NCBI RefSeq assembly: GCF_900105905.1
Contig: NZ_FNSV01000005.1
Coordinates: 3,472,001 to 3,536,000 of the forward strand
Source of the DNA: Rhodococcus koreensis
GTDB taxonomy: Bacteria > Actinomycetota > Actinomycetes > Mycobacteriales > Mycobacteriaceae
DNA length: 64,000 nt
Reading direction: 5' to 3'
Below the pieces are notes generated by a model, which was not told the origin of the DNA, searched no databases, and was given only the letters and a program-made list of their open reading frames with translations. Numbering within the stretch: the first letter of the stretch is position 1; each line of letters starts with the position of its first letter. The position numbers were made by a program, and so were the translations under genes. Below are positions 52,409 through 60,850 of this stretch, in pieces.

Positions 52409-53053
52409 TCAATCTACTGTGCGGGCCCGCACGGCTTCGGCGGCCACCACCCCGCCGACGTTGACCGAAAGATGCAGCAGTGCAGGGGCTACGACGCTGC
52501 CGCTGCACCGTCGCAACCACTCGAACAGCACGGCAGAGGAACCGGTGAGCAGCACGCTCGCGGCGATCGGGTCACCGGCGATCCGGGCCGCGCGCACGTG
52601 CCACAGCCCGAACGTCACGGCGTGCAGGGCGTACGCCGTGGTGGGTGTCCAGCCCCGGCGCAGCATCGCGGACAGGACGCCGCGGAACAGCAGTTCCTCG
52701 TGCGCGACGGTCCCCACCGGGATCCGGAACCCCACCCAGCCGGCGACATCGGTGGCGCGGTCGCCGGTCGGAACCCGCCTGCGCGCGGCGGGCACGCTCA
52801 GCGCGATCGCGTATCCGGCGAGCGGGATCACCGACGCCACGGCGCCGTACCGCAGCCCGGACCGGAGCGCCGACTCGGACAGCCCGAGTTCGTCGACGCC
52901 GTACCCTGCGGTGCGGGCGACTCCCACCACCGACAGTCCGAGCGCGCCGCCCGCGACGGCCCGCCCGTACGGGCCGAGCCCCGAACCGGGCAGCACCACG
53001 TTGTTCCACAGCACGGCCGCCGCCGCACCGGCCACGGAGGCGAGCCTGGTCAC
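52409..53053 (-). CDS. CPBP-family membrane metalloprotease
   Basis: A 214-residue membrane protein of the CPBP (Abi/CAAX protease) family. The catalytic motif 1 is EELLFRG near residue 118, motif 2 FGLWHVRA near 150 and motif 3 HLSVNVGG near 195; these provide the Glu and His ligands. Six to seven hydrophobic helices are present. In bacteria such proteases cut anchored peptides or support bacteriocin immunity; no substrate is visible. The GTG at 53053 overlaps the stop of the alpha-beta hydrolase gene (GTGA). Confidence 0.82.
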   Translation of the reverse strand: MTRLASVAGAAAAVLWNNVVLPGSGLGPYGRAVAGGALGLSVVGVARTAGYGVDELGLSESALRSGLRYGAVASVIPLAGYAIALSVPAARRRVPTGDRATDVAGWVGFRIPVGTVAHEELLFRGVLSAMLRRGWTPTTAYALHAVTFGLWHVRAARIAGDPIAASVLLTGSSAVLFEWLRRCSGSVVAPALLHLSVNVGGVVAAEAVRARTVD

Positions 53054-54819
53054 TTCTCCGGACCCTCTGTCCCGGCGAGGGATTCGAGGGTGGACCGGAC
53101 ACGTTCGGTGTCGGCGGGCGTCCACCCCTCGGGCTGCGCGACGGTGATCCAGCCGTCGAGGACGAGGGTTCCGTAATTGTGGCCGTGCCCGTCGGGCACC
53201 CCGGCGGCGTTCGTGAGGTCGGCGGACACCTGCCAGAACGTCACGAACGGAAACCATTTCATCGACGGCGAGCGATCGTCGCCCGGCGGTTCCTTCAACC
53301 AGTCGGGCCGGGTGAACGCGAGGTCGGGCGACCACCACACGACGGGATCGGACGGATGCTGGACGTACAGGATGCGCGGCGACAACCACTCCCCCGGGTC
53401 TTCGACCATGTCGGCGGAGTCGTCGGCGAACCGCACCACCAGACCCGCCGAGTACTCGGGGTCGACCTCGGGAGTGCCCGGGTCGCGGCGCTGAACCAGC
53501 TGCCCCCACAGCCGGTTCGAGTTGGGCGGCCCGACCCACAGCACACCGTCGACGGTCTGCCGGATGTCGCTCAGCGTGTCGAAGGCGCCCTCCCCTGCCT
53601 GGGTGCCGAGACTTTCGCCGTAGACGAGCAGCTTGGGGCGGGTCGCCTCGGGTTCCTGCAACCACCGTTCGTGCACCCGGTCGATCAGCATCTTTCCCGC
53701 CTCGGCGGCCTTCTCCCGGTCGGCGAGGAACGAGATCCAGCTCGGCAGGAACGAGTACTGGCCGGCGACCAGCGCCGTGTCGCCGTTGTGGACCAACTCG
53801 ATCGCCTGCGCCGCAGTCGGATTGACCCAGCCCGTACCGGTGGTGGGGATGACGACGAGGACCTTGCGCGCGAACGCGCCGGTCCGCTCGAGTTCGTCGA
53901 TGACGATGTCCATGCGTTCGTCGGGGTCCTCGGCGGTCTCGAGTCCGGCGTAGACCCGAATCGGATCCTTGGCCGGGGTGCCGTTGGCCGCCGTCAGTTC
54001 GTCGGCGTCGAGGCCGCGAGACACGAAGTTCCGGCCCTCGTACCCGAGGGTGTCCCAGGGCGCCAGCGACTCCGGGCTGCCCGACTTCTCGGGATCGAGC
54101 GGCTGCTCGACGCCGTCGCGAGTGGTCGAATTCTGCAGGCTGAACGCCGCATTCGTGGCGGCGTAGACGCCGCGCATCAGAACGCCGTCGACGAGCAGGA
54201 AGAACAACACCGTCACGATGAGGATGCCGACGGTGGTGGCCGTCGGGATCGCGAGGTGCCACCGCCGGATGAGTCGCGCCGCGATCCACCGCACCAGTTC
54301 GCGCAACAGCCGCCACACGGAGATGATCGCGGCACCCACGAGCAGGCTCAGACCGCCCGTGCGGATGTAGCCGGTGGTGGTGGTGCCCTCCGCCCCCATC
54401 AGCGCGGCGAGCTCACGCTGCCACGCCGCGGAGTACGCGAGCATCACGAGACTCACCGACACGCACGTCACCGTCACGAGCACGCGCAGGCCGGTGGACC
54501 ACGGTTCCGGCAGCGGCCACCACGACCGGTGCCGCAGGAAGTAGCGGCGGACCAGCCAGCCGATCGCCGTTCCCACCGTGTAGCCGATCGCGGCGTTGAT
54601 GCCGCCGATCAGCCCCTGGAACAGCCAGTCGCGGGGCAGCAGCGACGGCGTCAGCGACCAGCAGAAGAACAGCGTCGCGAACGCGATGCCGGTGAAGTCG
54701 AGCCGAAGGAAACGCCAGGTCCGGTCGAGTCGGGGACCGTGGAGGAGTGCAGGATCAACCAGCCGCGAGAGTTCCCGCGGCCCCCTGTCAACCCTCTCCA
54801 ATGCCCCCGATTCGACCAT
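53050..54819 (-). CDS. Membrane alpha/beta hydrolase
   Basis: A 589-residue protein with five or six N-terminal membrane helices (about 45-225) and a C-terminal extracellular or cytosolic alpha-beta hydrolase (about 290-580) of the Abhydrolase_9 type. The nucleophile elbow is YGESLGTQAG near 405, the acid lies in QHPSDPVVWW near 505 and the His in GHGHNYG near 553. Mycobacterial relatives (Rv1069c type) are candidate lipid esterases. It lies 3 bases after purL and overlaps the CPBP gene, so all three may be cotranscribed. Confidence 0.82.
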   Translation of the reverse strand: MVESGALERVDRGPRELSRLVDPALLHGPRLDRTWRFLRLDFTGIAFATLFFCWSLTPSLLPRDWLFQGLIGGINAAIGYTVGTAIGWLVRRYFLRHRSWWPLPEPWSTGLRVLVTVTCVSVSLVMLAYSAAWQRELAALMGAEGTTTTGYIRTGGLSLLVGAAIISVWRLLRELVRWIAARLIRRWHLAIPTATTVGILIVTVLFFLLVDGVLMRGVYAATNAAFSLQNSTTRDGVEQPLDPEKSGSPESLAPWDTLGYEGRNFVSRGLDADELTAANGTPAKDPIRVYAGLETAEDPDERMDIVIDELERTGAFARKVLVVIPTTGTGWVNPTAAQAIELVHNGDTALVAGQYSFLPSWISFLADREKAAEAGKMLIDRVHERWLQEPEATRPKLLVYGESLGTQAGEGAFDTLSDIRQTVDGVLWVGPPNSNRLWGQLVQRRDPGTPEVDPEYSAGLVVRFADDSADMVEDPGEWLSPRILYVQHPSDPVVWWSPDLAFTRPDWLKEPPGDDRSPSMKWFPFVTFWQVSADLTNAAGVPDGHGHNYGTLVLDGWITVAQPEGWTPADTERVRSTLESLAGTEGPEK

Positions 54820-54822
54820 TCA

Positions 54823-57108
54823 TCACCCGAACAATGCCGGCAGAGTTCCCTCGAACGTCGTGCGCAGCTCGGCCAGCGAGACCGAGAACTGGCCCTGGAC
54901 CTCGACGGAATCGGACCCCTCGTCCACCACACCGATGCGCACCCACGGCAGATTACGGGCCGTGCACATACCGGTAAAGCGAGTTTCCTCGGTGCGCGGG
55001 ACCGCGACGAGCACGCGGCCCGACGACTCGGAGAACAGGGTGACGAACGGATCGGCGTCGTCGGGAAGCAGGATGCGGCAGCCCGTCTCCCCGGCCAGCG
55101 CCGCCTCGACTACGGTCTGCGCGAGACCACCTTCGGACAGGTCGTGCGCCGCCGACACCAGTCCGTCGCGGGACGCCGCGAGGAGGATGTCGGCCAGCAA
55201 CTGCTCCCGCTCGAGGTCGACCTTCGGCGGCACGCCGCCGAGGTGGCCGTGCTCGACCTGTGACCAGATGGACCCGTCGAACTCGTCGCGGGTGTCGCCG
55301 AGCAGGATCAGCGTCTCGCCCGGTTCCAGTCCGAGACCGGTGGGGATGCGACGGTGCACGTCGTCGATGACACCGAGCACGGCCACGACCGGGGTGGGCA
55401 GGATCGGGGTCGAGCCGGTCTGGTTGTAGAAGCTGACGTTGCCGCCGGTGACGGGGATGCCGAGCTTCGCGCAGCCGTCCGCCAGACCGCGGACGGCCTG
55501 CTGGAACTGCCACATGACGCCCGGATCCTCGGGGGACCCGAAGTTCAGGCAGTTGCTGACGGCCTTGGGGGTGGCGCCGGTGACGGCGACGTTGCGGAAC
55601 GCCTCCGCGAGTGCCAACTGCGCACCGGTGTACGGGTCCAGCGCGGTGTAGCGGCCGGACGCGTCGGTGGCGAGCGCGATGCCGCGGCCCGTCTTCTCGT
55701 CGACGCGGATCACACCGGAGTCGGCGTTCTCGGCCAGGACGGTGTTGCCGCGCACGTAGCGGTCGTACTGCTCGGTGATCCACTTGCGGCTGCACAGCGC
55801 CGGGGACGCGAGCATCTTCAGCAGGGTCGCCTTCAGCTCGTCGGCCGACTCCGGGCGCGTCAGGCCGGCGGTGGTGTTGGCGACCAGGGCGTCCTGGCTC
55901 GCGGGACGCTGCACGGGGCGCTCGTACACCGGGCCCTCGTGGGCAACGGTGCGCGGCGGCACGTCGACGACGGTCTCGCCGTGCCAGGAGATGGTCAGGC
56001 GCTCGCCGTCGGTGACCTCACCGATGACGGTGGCCAGGACGTCCCACTTCTTGCAGACCTCCATGAACGCGTCGACGTTCTCGGGGGTGACGACCGCGCA
56101 CATGCGTTCCTGCGACTCGCTGGAGAGCACCTCGGCGGCGGTCATGCCGGTGGCCCGCATCGGGACCTGCTCGAGGTTGATGTGCATGCCGCCGTCGCCG
56201 GCCGCGGCCAGCTCGGACGTCGCGCAGGACAGCCCGGCGCCGCCGAGGTCCTGGATACCGACCACCAGCTTCGCGGCGTACAGCTCGAGACAGCACTCGA
56301 TGAGCACCTTCTCGGTGAACGGGTCACCCACCTGCACCGCCGGTAGCTTCTTCCGGCCGGTACCTGATTCGTCGCCGTCGAACGTCTCGGACGCCAGCAC
56401 GGACACGCCGCCGATGCCGTCGAGGCCGGTCCGCGCACCGAACAGGATGATCTTGTTGCCGGCGCCGGACGCGAACGCCAGGTGCAGGTCCTCGACCCGC
56501 ATCGTGCCGGCACAGAGGGCGTTGACCAGGGGGTTACCGGCGTACGACTCGTCGAAGACGGTCTCGCCGCCGATGTTGGGGAGGCCCAGCGAGTTGCCGT
56601 AGCCGCCGACGCCGCGCACCACACCGTCGACGACGCGGCGGGTGTCGGGGGCGTCCGCCGCACCGAAACGCAGCTGGTCCATCACCGCGATGGGACGGGC
56701 GCCCATGGCCATGATGTCGCGGACGATGCCGCCGACGCCGGTGGCCGCGCCCTGGTAGGGCTCCACGTAGGAGGGGTGGTTGTGGCTCTCGACCTTGAAC
56801 GTGACCGCCCAGCCGTCGCCGATGTCGACGACGCCGGCGTTCTCGCCGATGCCCGCGAGCATCGAGGACCGCATCTCGTCGGTCGTGGTCTCACCGAAGT
56901 ACCTCAGGTGCACCTTGGACGACTTGTAGGAGCAGTGCTCACTCCACATCACCGAGTACATCGCGAGCTCGGCCTCGGTGGGGCGCCGGCCCAGGATCTC
57001 CTTGATGCGGGCGTACTCGTCGTCCTTGAGACCCAGCTCCTTGAAAGGCTGTGCGACGTCGGGGGTCGCGGTGGCGGCGGTGACGGTATCGACCGGGTGT
57101 GCTGACAC
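54823..57108 (-). CDS. purL: FGAM synthase large subunit PurL
   Basis: Formylglycinamidine ribonucleotide synthase of the small PurL type, 761 residues, which works with PurQ (glutaminase) and PurS. Family motifs include MWSEHCSYKSSK near 49, EPYQGAATGVGGIVRDI near 117, DLGGAGLSCATSELAAAG near 292 and SAAHDLSEGGLAQ near 655. The GTG start at 57108 has only AAGGGA eleven bases away. PurQ is at the right edge of the window on the same strand; PurS is not seen inside. Confidence 0.95.
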   Translation of the reverse strand: MSAHPVDTVTAATATPDVAQPFKELGLKDDEYARIKEILGRRPTEAELAMYSVMWSEHCSYKSSKVHLRYFGETTTDEMRSSMLAGIGENAGVVDIGDGWAVTFKVESHNHPSYVEPYQGAATGVGGIVRDIMAMGARPIAVMDQLRFGAADAPDTRRVVDGVVRGVGGYGNSLGLPNIGGETVFDESYAGNPLVNALCAGTMRVEDLHLAFASGAGNKIILFGARTGLDGIGGVSVLASETFDGDESGTGRKKLPAVQVGDPFTEKVLIECCLELYAAKLVVGIQDLGGAGLSCATSELAAAGDGGMHINLEQVPMRATGMTAAEVLSSESQERMCAVVTPENVDAFMEVCKKWDVLATVIGEVTDGERLTISWHGETVVDVPPRTVAHEGPVYERPVQRPASQDALVANTTAGLTRPESADELKATLLKMLASPALCSRKWITEQYDRYVRGNTVLAENADSGVIRVDEKTGRGIALATDASGRYTALDPYTGAQLALAEAFRNVAVTGATPKAVSNCLNFGSPEDPGVMWQFQQAVRGLADGCAKLGIPVTGGNVSFYNQTGSTPILPTPVVAVLGVIDDVHRRIPTGLGLEPGETLILLGDTRDEFDGSIWSQVEHGHLGGVPPKVDLEREQLLADILLAASRDGLVSAAHDLSEGGLAQTVVEAALAGETGCRILLPDDADPFVTLFSESSGRVLVAVPRTEETRFTGMCTARNLPWVRIGVVDEGSDSVEVQGQFSVSLAELRTTFEGTLPALFG

Positions 57109-57251
57109 TGGAGGTGGGGTCCCTTCCCTACGGGAGTCAAGAGAGGCAAGCCGGGAGTCACGGTCGGCGCAAGCCGGGTGGCGACGAGCCGTACGTCAGT
57201 CTATCCGGCGGCTCGTTCCGGCACCGACCTGGCGCTCCTCGCCCCTCCCCG

Positions 57252-58547
57252 TCACGCCGTCGGTGTGAGGAAGGCCGCAAGGGCGTCGGAATAGGCGCGC
57301 ACGTCACGGGCACCCATCAGCTCCCGCGAGGAATGCATTCCGAGCTGCGCGGCGCCGACGTCGACGGTGCTCAGCCCCGTCCTGGACGCGGTGATCGGGC
57401 CGATGGTCGAACCGCACGGCAGATCGGCCCGGTGCACGTACCGCTGCAGCGGCACACCGGCCTGGTCGCAGGCGAGCGCGAACGCACCGGCCCCGGCCGC
57501 GTCGGTGGCGTAGCGCAGGTTCTGGTTGACCTTGAGCACCGGTCCCCCGTTGACGGCGATGTGGTGGGCGGGCTCGTGCCGGTCCGGGTAATTCGGGTGG
57601 GTCGCGTGCGCCATGTCCCCGGACGCGCAGATCGACCCGGCCATCGTCTGCAGGAATTCTTCGCGACCGCCGCCGCGGCCGAGGACGATGCGCTCGAGGA
57701 CGGTGCTCAGGAGATCGGAGAACGCGCCCCGATCGGACATGCTCCCCACCTCCTCGTGGTCGAACAGAGCGAGCACCGGCACCTGATCCCCGGGACGTTC
57801 GGCCGCCGACAGCAGCGCCTGGGTGCCCGCGTAGCAGGTGCCCTGGTTGTCGAGCCGCGGCGCGCTGACGAGGTCCTGTTCGGTTCCGACCAGGGCGCTG
57901 GGCGCGAGATCGTGGGTCATCAGTTCCCACCCGAGCACCGCGTCGGCGGGCACCTCCGCCCGCTCGGCGACGAAGTCGATGAACGACCGGCGTTCGGTAC
58001 CCACGCCCCACACGCCGTTGAGGTGGCGCTGCGGATCGAGGTGCACGCCCTTGCGGTCCTCGGACAGGTGGATCGCCAGCTGCGGCACGCGCAGGATCGG
58101 CTCGTCGACGCGGACGAGCTTCTCCTCCACCGTGTTGCCGGCCCGCACACTCAGCCGCCCGGAGATGCCCAGGTCGCGGTCGAGCCACGAGTTGAGCCAC
58201 GCGCCGCCGTACGGTTCGAGACCCACCAGCTGCCACCCCGCCGACGAGAGGTCGGGGTGCTGCTTGACGCGCAGGTTCGGGCTGTCGGTGTGCCCGCCGA
58301 CGATGCGGAACGGCGCCGTCCGGCCCACCCCCTCGGTGCTCCATGCGATGAGGGATCCGCCGCGCACCAGGAAGTACCGGCCGGGCTCGCCGGGCCACGA
58401 GTCGGTCTCGTGCAACTCGGTGAAACCGTTGCCGGTCAGCAACATCGACACCGTCGCGCACACATGGAACGGCGACGGTGAGGCATCGACGAAGGTGCAG
58501 AGTCCCTGGGCGTCGGCCCACGTAGTGGAAGGCATGGGGTCAATCAT
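57252..58547 (-). CDS. pepC: M18-family aminopeptidase (PepC-like)
   Basis: A zinc aminopeptidase of 431 residues, family M18, preferring acidic N-terminal residues. Zinc-binding and catalytic segments are RIVGGHTDSPNLRVK near 83, the DNQGTCYAG Asp near 235, LALFDHEEVGSMS with its Glu-Glu near 265, and the last His in GMHSSRELMG near 404. Orthologue of Rv0800. The start may be 58547 (MIDP) or 58535 (MPST). It is 143 bases upstream of purL on the same strand. Confidence 0.92.
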   Translation of the reverse strand: MIDPMPSTTWADAQGLCTFVDASPSPFHVCATVSMLLTGNGFTELHETDSWPGEPGRYFLVRGGSLIAWSTEGVGRTAPFRIVGGHTDSPNLRVKQHPDLSSAGWQLVGLEPYGGAWLNSWLDRDLGISGRLSVRAGNTVEEKLVRVDEPILRVPQLAIHLSEDRKGVHLDPQRHLNGVWGVGTERRSFIDFVAERAEVPADAVLGWELMTHDLAPSALVGTEQDLVSAPRLDNQGTCYAGTQALLSAAERPGDQVPVLALFDHEEVGSMSDRGAFSDLLSTVLERIVLGRGGGREEFLQTMAGSICASGDMAHATHPNYPDRHEPAHHIAVNGGPVLKVNQNLRYATDAAGAGAFALACDQAGVPLQRYVHRADLPCGSTIGPITASRTGLSTVDVGAAQLGMHSSRELMGARDVRAYSDALAAFLTPTA

Positions 58548-58560
58548 GCAGGACCCGCTG

Positions 58561-58914
58561 TCACGGGTGGGGACCCGAGACACAGAACTGGTTGCCGTCC
58601 GGATCGGCGAGCGTGACCCATCGGAAACCGCCCATCTCGTGCCGCCCGACCTCCGTCGCGCCGTCGGCACTCAGCCTGCCGACCTCGCCGTCGAGGTCTT
58701 CGGAGGCCAGGTCGAGGTGGATGCGGTTCTTCCCCGGAGTGGGATCGTCGACCTTCTGGAACGCCAGCTTCTGCGCGGAACCCGGGAGGGCGACGACGTA
58801 GAACCAGCCGTCGTTCTCCTGCTCGACCGTGCCCGCCGTCTGCTTCGCCCACCAGTTCGCGAGCGGCCCCGGATCGGTGGTGTCGAACGTGATCATGCCG
58901 AGTGTGAGTGCCAT
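58561..58914 (-). CDS. VOC-family (glyoxalase-like) protein
   Basis: A 117-residue single VOC domain, starting ALTLGMITFDTTDPGPLANWW, with metal-face motifs KNRIHLDLASEDLDGEV and GFRWVTLADPDGNQFCV. The family covers glyoxalases, fosfomycin resistance enzymes and antibiotic-binding proteins; this one is of the common short uncharacterised type. It lies 13 bases before pepC on the same strand. Confidence 0.82.
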   Translation of the reverse strand: MALTLGMITFDTTDPGPLANWWAKQTAGTVEQENDGWFYVVALPGSAQKLAFQKVDDPTPGKNRIHLDLASEDLDGEVGRLSADGATEVGRHEMGGFRWVTLADPDGNQFCVSGPHP

Positions 58915-58954
58915 GCCCGCACAGTAGCCGTGACCACCGACACGTTTCGCAGCT

Positions 58955-60154
58955 TCACAGGAACTCCTCGATGACCCGGACGGCAGCGTCCACGCCACCG
59001 GCAGAACGCAACTCGGCGGCGAGCTCCGCGCTGCGGCGACGGACCGGCTCGGCGTCGACCCAGGTGAGCGCGTCCCGCAGTCCGGCTGCCGACACGTCCG
59101 AACTGTCCACGCGCACCGCCACTCCCGCGGCGACGAGCGCGTCGGCATTCTCGAACTGGTCGGTGGCCTGCGGCGCGGCGATCATCGGGGTCCCCGTGAA
59201 CATGCCCTCGCTGGACCCGCCCATGCCGGCGTGGGTGAGGAACGCGTCGGCCTGCCCCAGGATGTCGAACTGCGGCACCCAGCGGTAGACCTCCACGTTG
59301 CCGGGCACGGCGCCGAGGTCGTCGACGTCGACGTGCTGCCCGATCTGCAGGACGACGTGCCAGCCGTCGAGGTCGCCGAACGCCTCGATGCAGCGGCGGT
59401 AGAGGTCGGCGTGATCGGTGAACGCGGTGCCGAGCGAGACGAGCAGCACCTTGCCCGCGCCTGCCGGACGCTCCCACCGGCCATCGGCGGGCCGCCGGGT
59501 GGGCAGCGCAGGTCCGACGAACGTATAGACGTCCTCGTTCACGCGGTCGGCGTTGGGCTGCATCGATTTCGCGATCAGCACCACCGCCCGGGCCGGGCGC
59601 CCGTAGAACTCGTCCGGGTCGGTCTCGACACCGTTGTCCCGCAGCAGTTTCCCCTGCCGCTCGTACAGTGCGGCGCCGCGCGGGTCGGCACGCATGGTGT
59701 CCACGAACGATTTCATGTCGTCCTCGTAGCCCTCCCAGGCCACGTACGTCGGCGACAGTTGCACAGTCGGCACGTTCCATTCCTCGGCGAGGACGCGGGC
59801 GGGACCTCCCGCGATGTCGTAGAGGAACAGGTCGGGGCGGTCGTCCTCGTACAGCCTCCGCAACTGCGGCAGCATCGACTCGTATTCGGCCTGGAACAGG
59901 GTGAGGTGATCGATGGTGTCGCCGTCCCAGGACTTCCCGGACGCGTCCGCCGCGCCTGCGGTGTTCACGCGCGGCAACGTCGAGGCGTACTCCTTGAATT
60001 CCGCTCCGGTGCTCTGGACGACGTCCTTCACTGCGGCGTCGTTGGCGTACGTCACGCGGTGCCCGCGCGCGACGAGTTCTCGGAGAATCTCCAGGCTGGG
60101 GTTGACGTGCCCGGGCGCCGGGATGCTGACCATGGCGATGTGTGAGCGGGTCAT
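58955..60154 (-). CDS. Macrolide-type glycosyltransferase (MGT)
   Basis: A GT1-family glycosyltransferase of 399 residues resembling the macrolide-inactivating MGT/OleD group, which transfers glucose from UDP-glucose to macrolide hydroxyls. The N-terminus SIPAPGHVNPSLEILRELV and the donor-site stretch FLTHAGMGGSSEGMFTG with PQATDQFENA are typical. The start is ATG at 60154, with GGAAAGG six bases upstream. It diverges from a TetR regulator across two palindromes, so induction by its substrate is likely. Sterols, flavonoids or sugars cannot be ruled out as acceptors. Confidence 0.83.
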   Translation of the reverse strand: MTRSHIAMVSIPAPGHVNPSLEILRELVARGHRVTYANDAAVKDVVQSTGAEFKEYASTLPRVNTAGAADASGKSWDGDTIDHLTLFQAEYESMLPQLRRLYEDDRPDLFLYDIAGGPARVLAEEWNVPTVQLSPTYVAWEGYEDDMKSFVDTMRADPRGAALYERQGKLLRDNGVETDPDEFYGRPARAVVLIAKSMQPNADRVNEDVYTFVGPALPTRRPADGRWERPAGAGKVLLVSLGTAFTDHADLYRRCIEAFGDLDGWHVVLQIGQHVDVDDLGAVPGNVEVYRWVPQFDILGQADAFLTHAGMGGSSEGMFTGTPMIAAPQATDQFENADALVAAGVAVRVDSSDVSAAGLRDALTWVDAEPVRRRSAELAAELRSAGGVDAAVRVIEEFL

Positions 60155-60166
60155 CTTCATCCTTTC

Positions 60167-60233
60167 CGAGACGGAACGGTCCGTCTCGATACATGATGAC
60201 ATCCGGCCGCAGACGAGTCAAGACGATACGTCT
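60167..60233. promoter_or_regulatory. Operators between MGT and TetR genes
   Basis: Site 1 (60167-60188) is a 9-bp-arm palindrome CGAGACGGA-ACGG-TCCGTCTCG, overlapping the MGT leader. Site 2 (60221-60233), AGACG-ATA-CGTCT, is nested in wider AGACGAG/CTCGTCT arms next to the TetR start. Both share the GAGACG/CGTCTC half-site, so one regulator probably binds both. Confidence 0.65.
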
Positions 60234-60259
60234 CGTCTGGTCTGGTCTAGGATCCGTTC

Positions 60260-60850
60260 ATGCCGTCCGCCGACAATCCCCGCCGATCCGAACGGTCCCG
60301 CGCCGCGATCCTGCAGGCCACGCAGGAGCTGATCCGCGAACAGCCCTACGGGAAGATCAGCATCGAGGGCATTGCCGCACGCGCCAAGGTCGGGAAGCAG
60401 ACCATCTACCGCTGGTGGCGGTCCAAGGGCGCACTCGTCGTGGACGCCCTGCACGAACAGAACGCGGCCGGCGCCCAGGAGGCCCTGGCCCTGCCCGACA
60501 CCGGCGACCTCGCCGCCGACATGAGGCTGGTGCTGCGGGCCACGGTCGACGAGTTCACGTCCCCCGATTTCGAACCGCTGTTCCGGGCGCTGTCCATCGA
60601 ATCGCTGCAGGACCCGGCCCTGAGGGAACAGATCGTCGAACGGATCTACCGGCCGCAGTTCGAGTTCGTCGCCACGCGGTTCCGCTCGGCGCAGGACGCC
60701 GGGCAGGTGCGACCCGACGTCGACCTCGCCCTGGCGTTCGAGTTGTTCATGGCGCCGATGTTCTACCGCTGGCAGTCCGGAGCCCATCCCCTCACCCACG
60801 AGCACGCGGACGCCGTCGTCGACCTGGCGATGCGCGCCCTCGCGCCCTAA
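60260..60850 (+). CDS. TetR-family repressor of the MGT gene
   Basis: A 196-residue TetR protein. The DNA-binding domain reads ILQATQELIREQPYGKISIE, IAARAKVGKQTIYRWWRSK; the C-terminus has the TetR_C-11-like pattern LFRALSIESLQDPALREQ. The ATG at 60260 follows site 2 by 26 bases. It diverges from the MGT gene and shares operators with it. Its stop overlaps that of malQ on the other strand by 3 bases. Confidence 0.84.
   Translation: MPSADNPRRSERSRAAILQATQELIREQPYGKISIEGIAARAKVGKQTIYRWWRSKGALVVDALHEQNAAGAQEALALPDTGDLAADMRLVLRATVDEFTSPDFEPLFRALSIESLQDPALREQIVERIYRPQFEFVATRFRSAQDAGQVRPDVDLALAFELFMAPMFYRWQSGAHPLTHEHADAVVDLAMRALAP

Noticed and set aside
52645..55263. Open frame of 872 codons on the plus strand
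   Set aside because: Antisense to the CPBP, hydrolase and purL genes; no family pattern.
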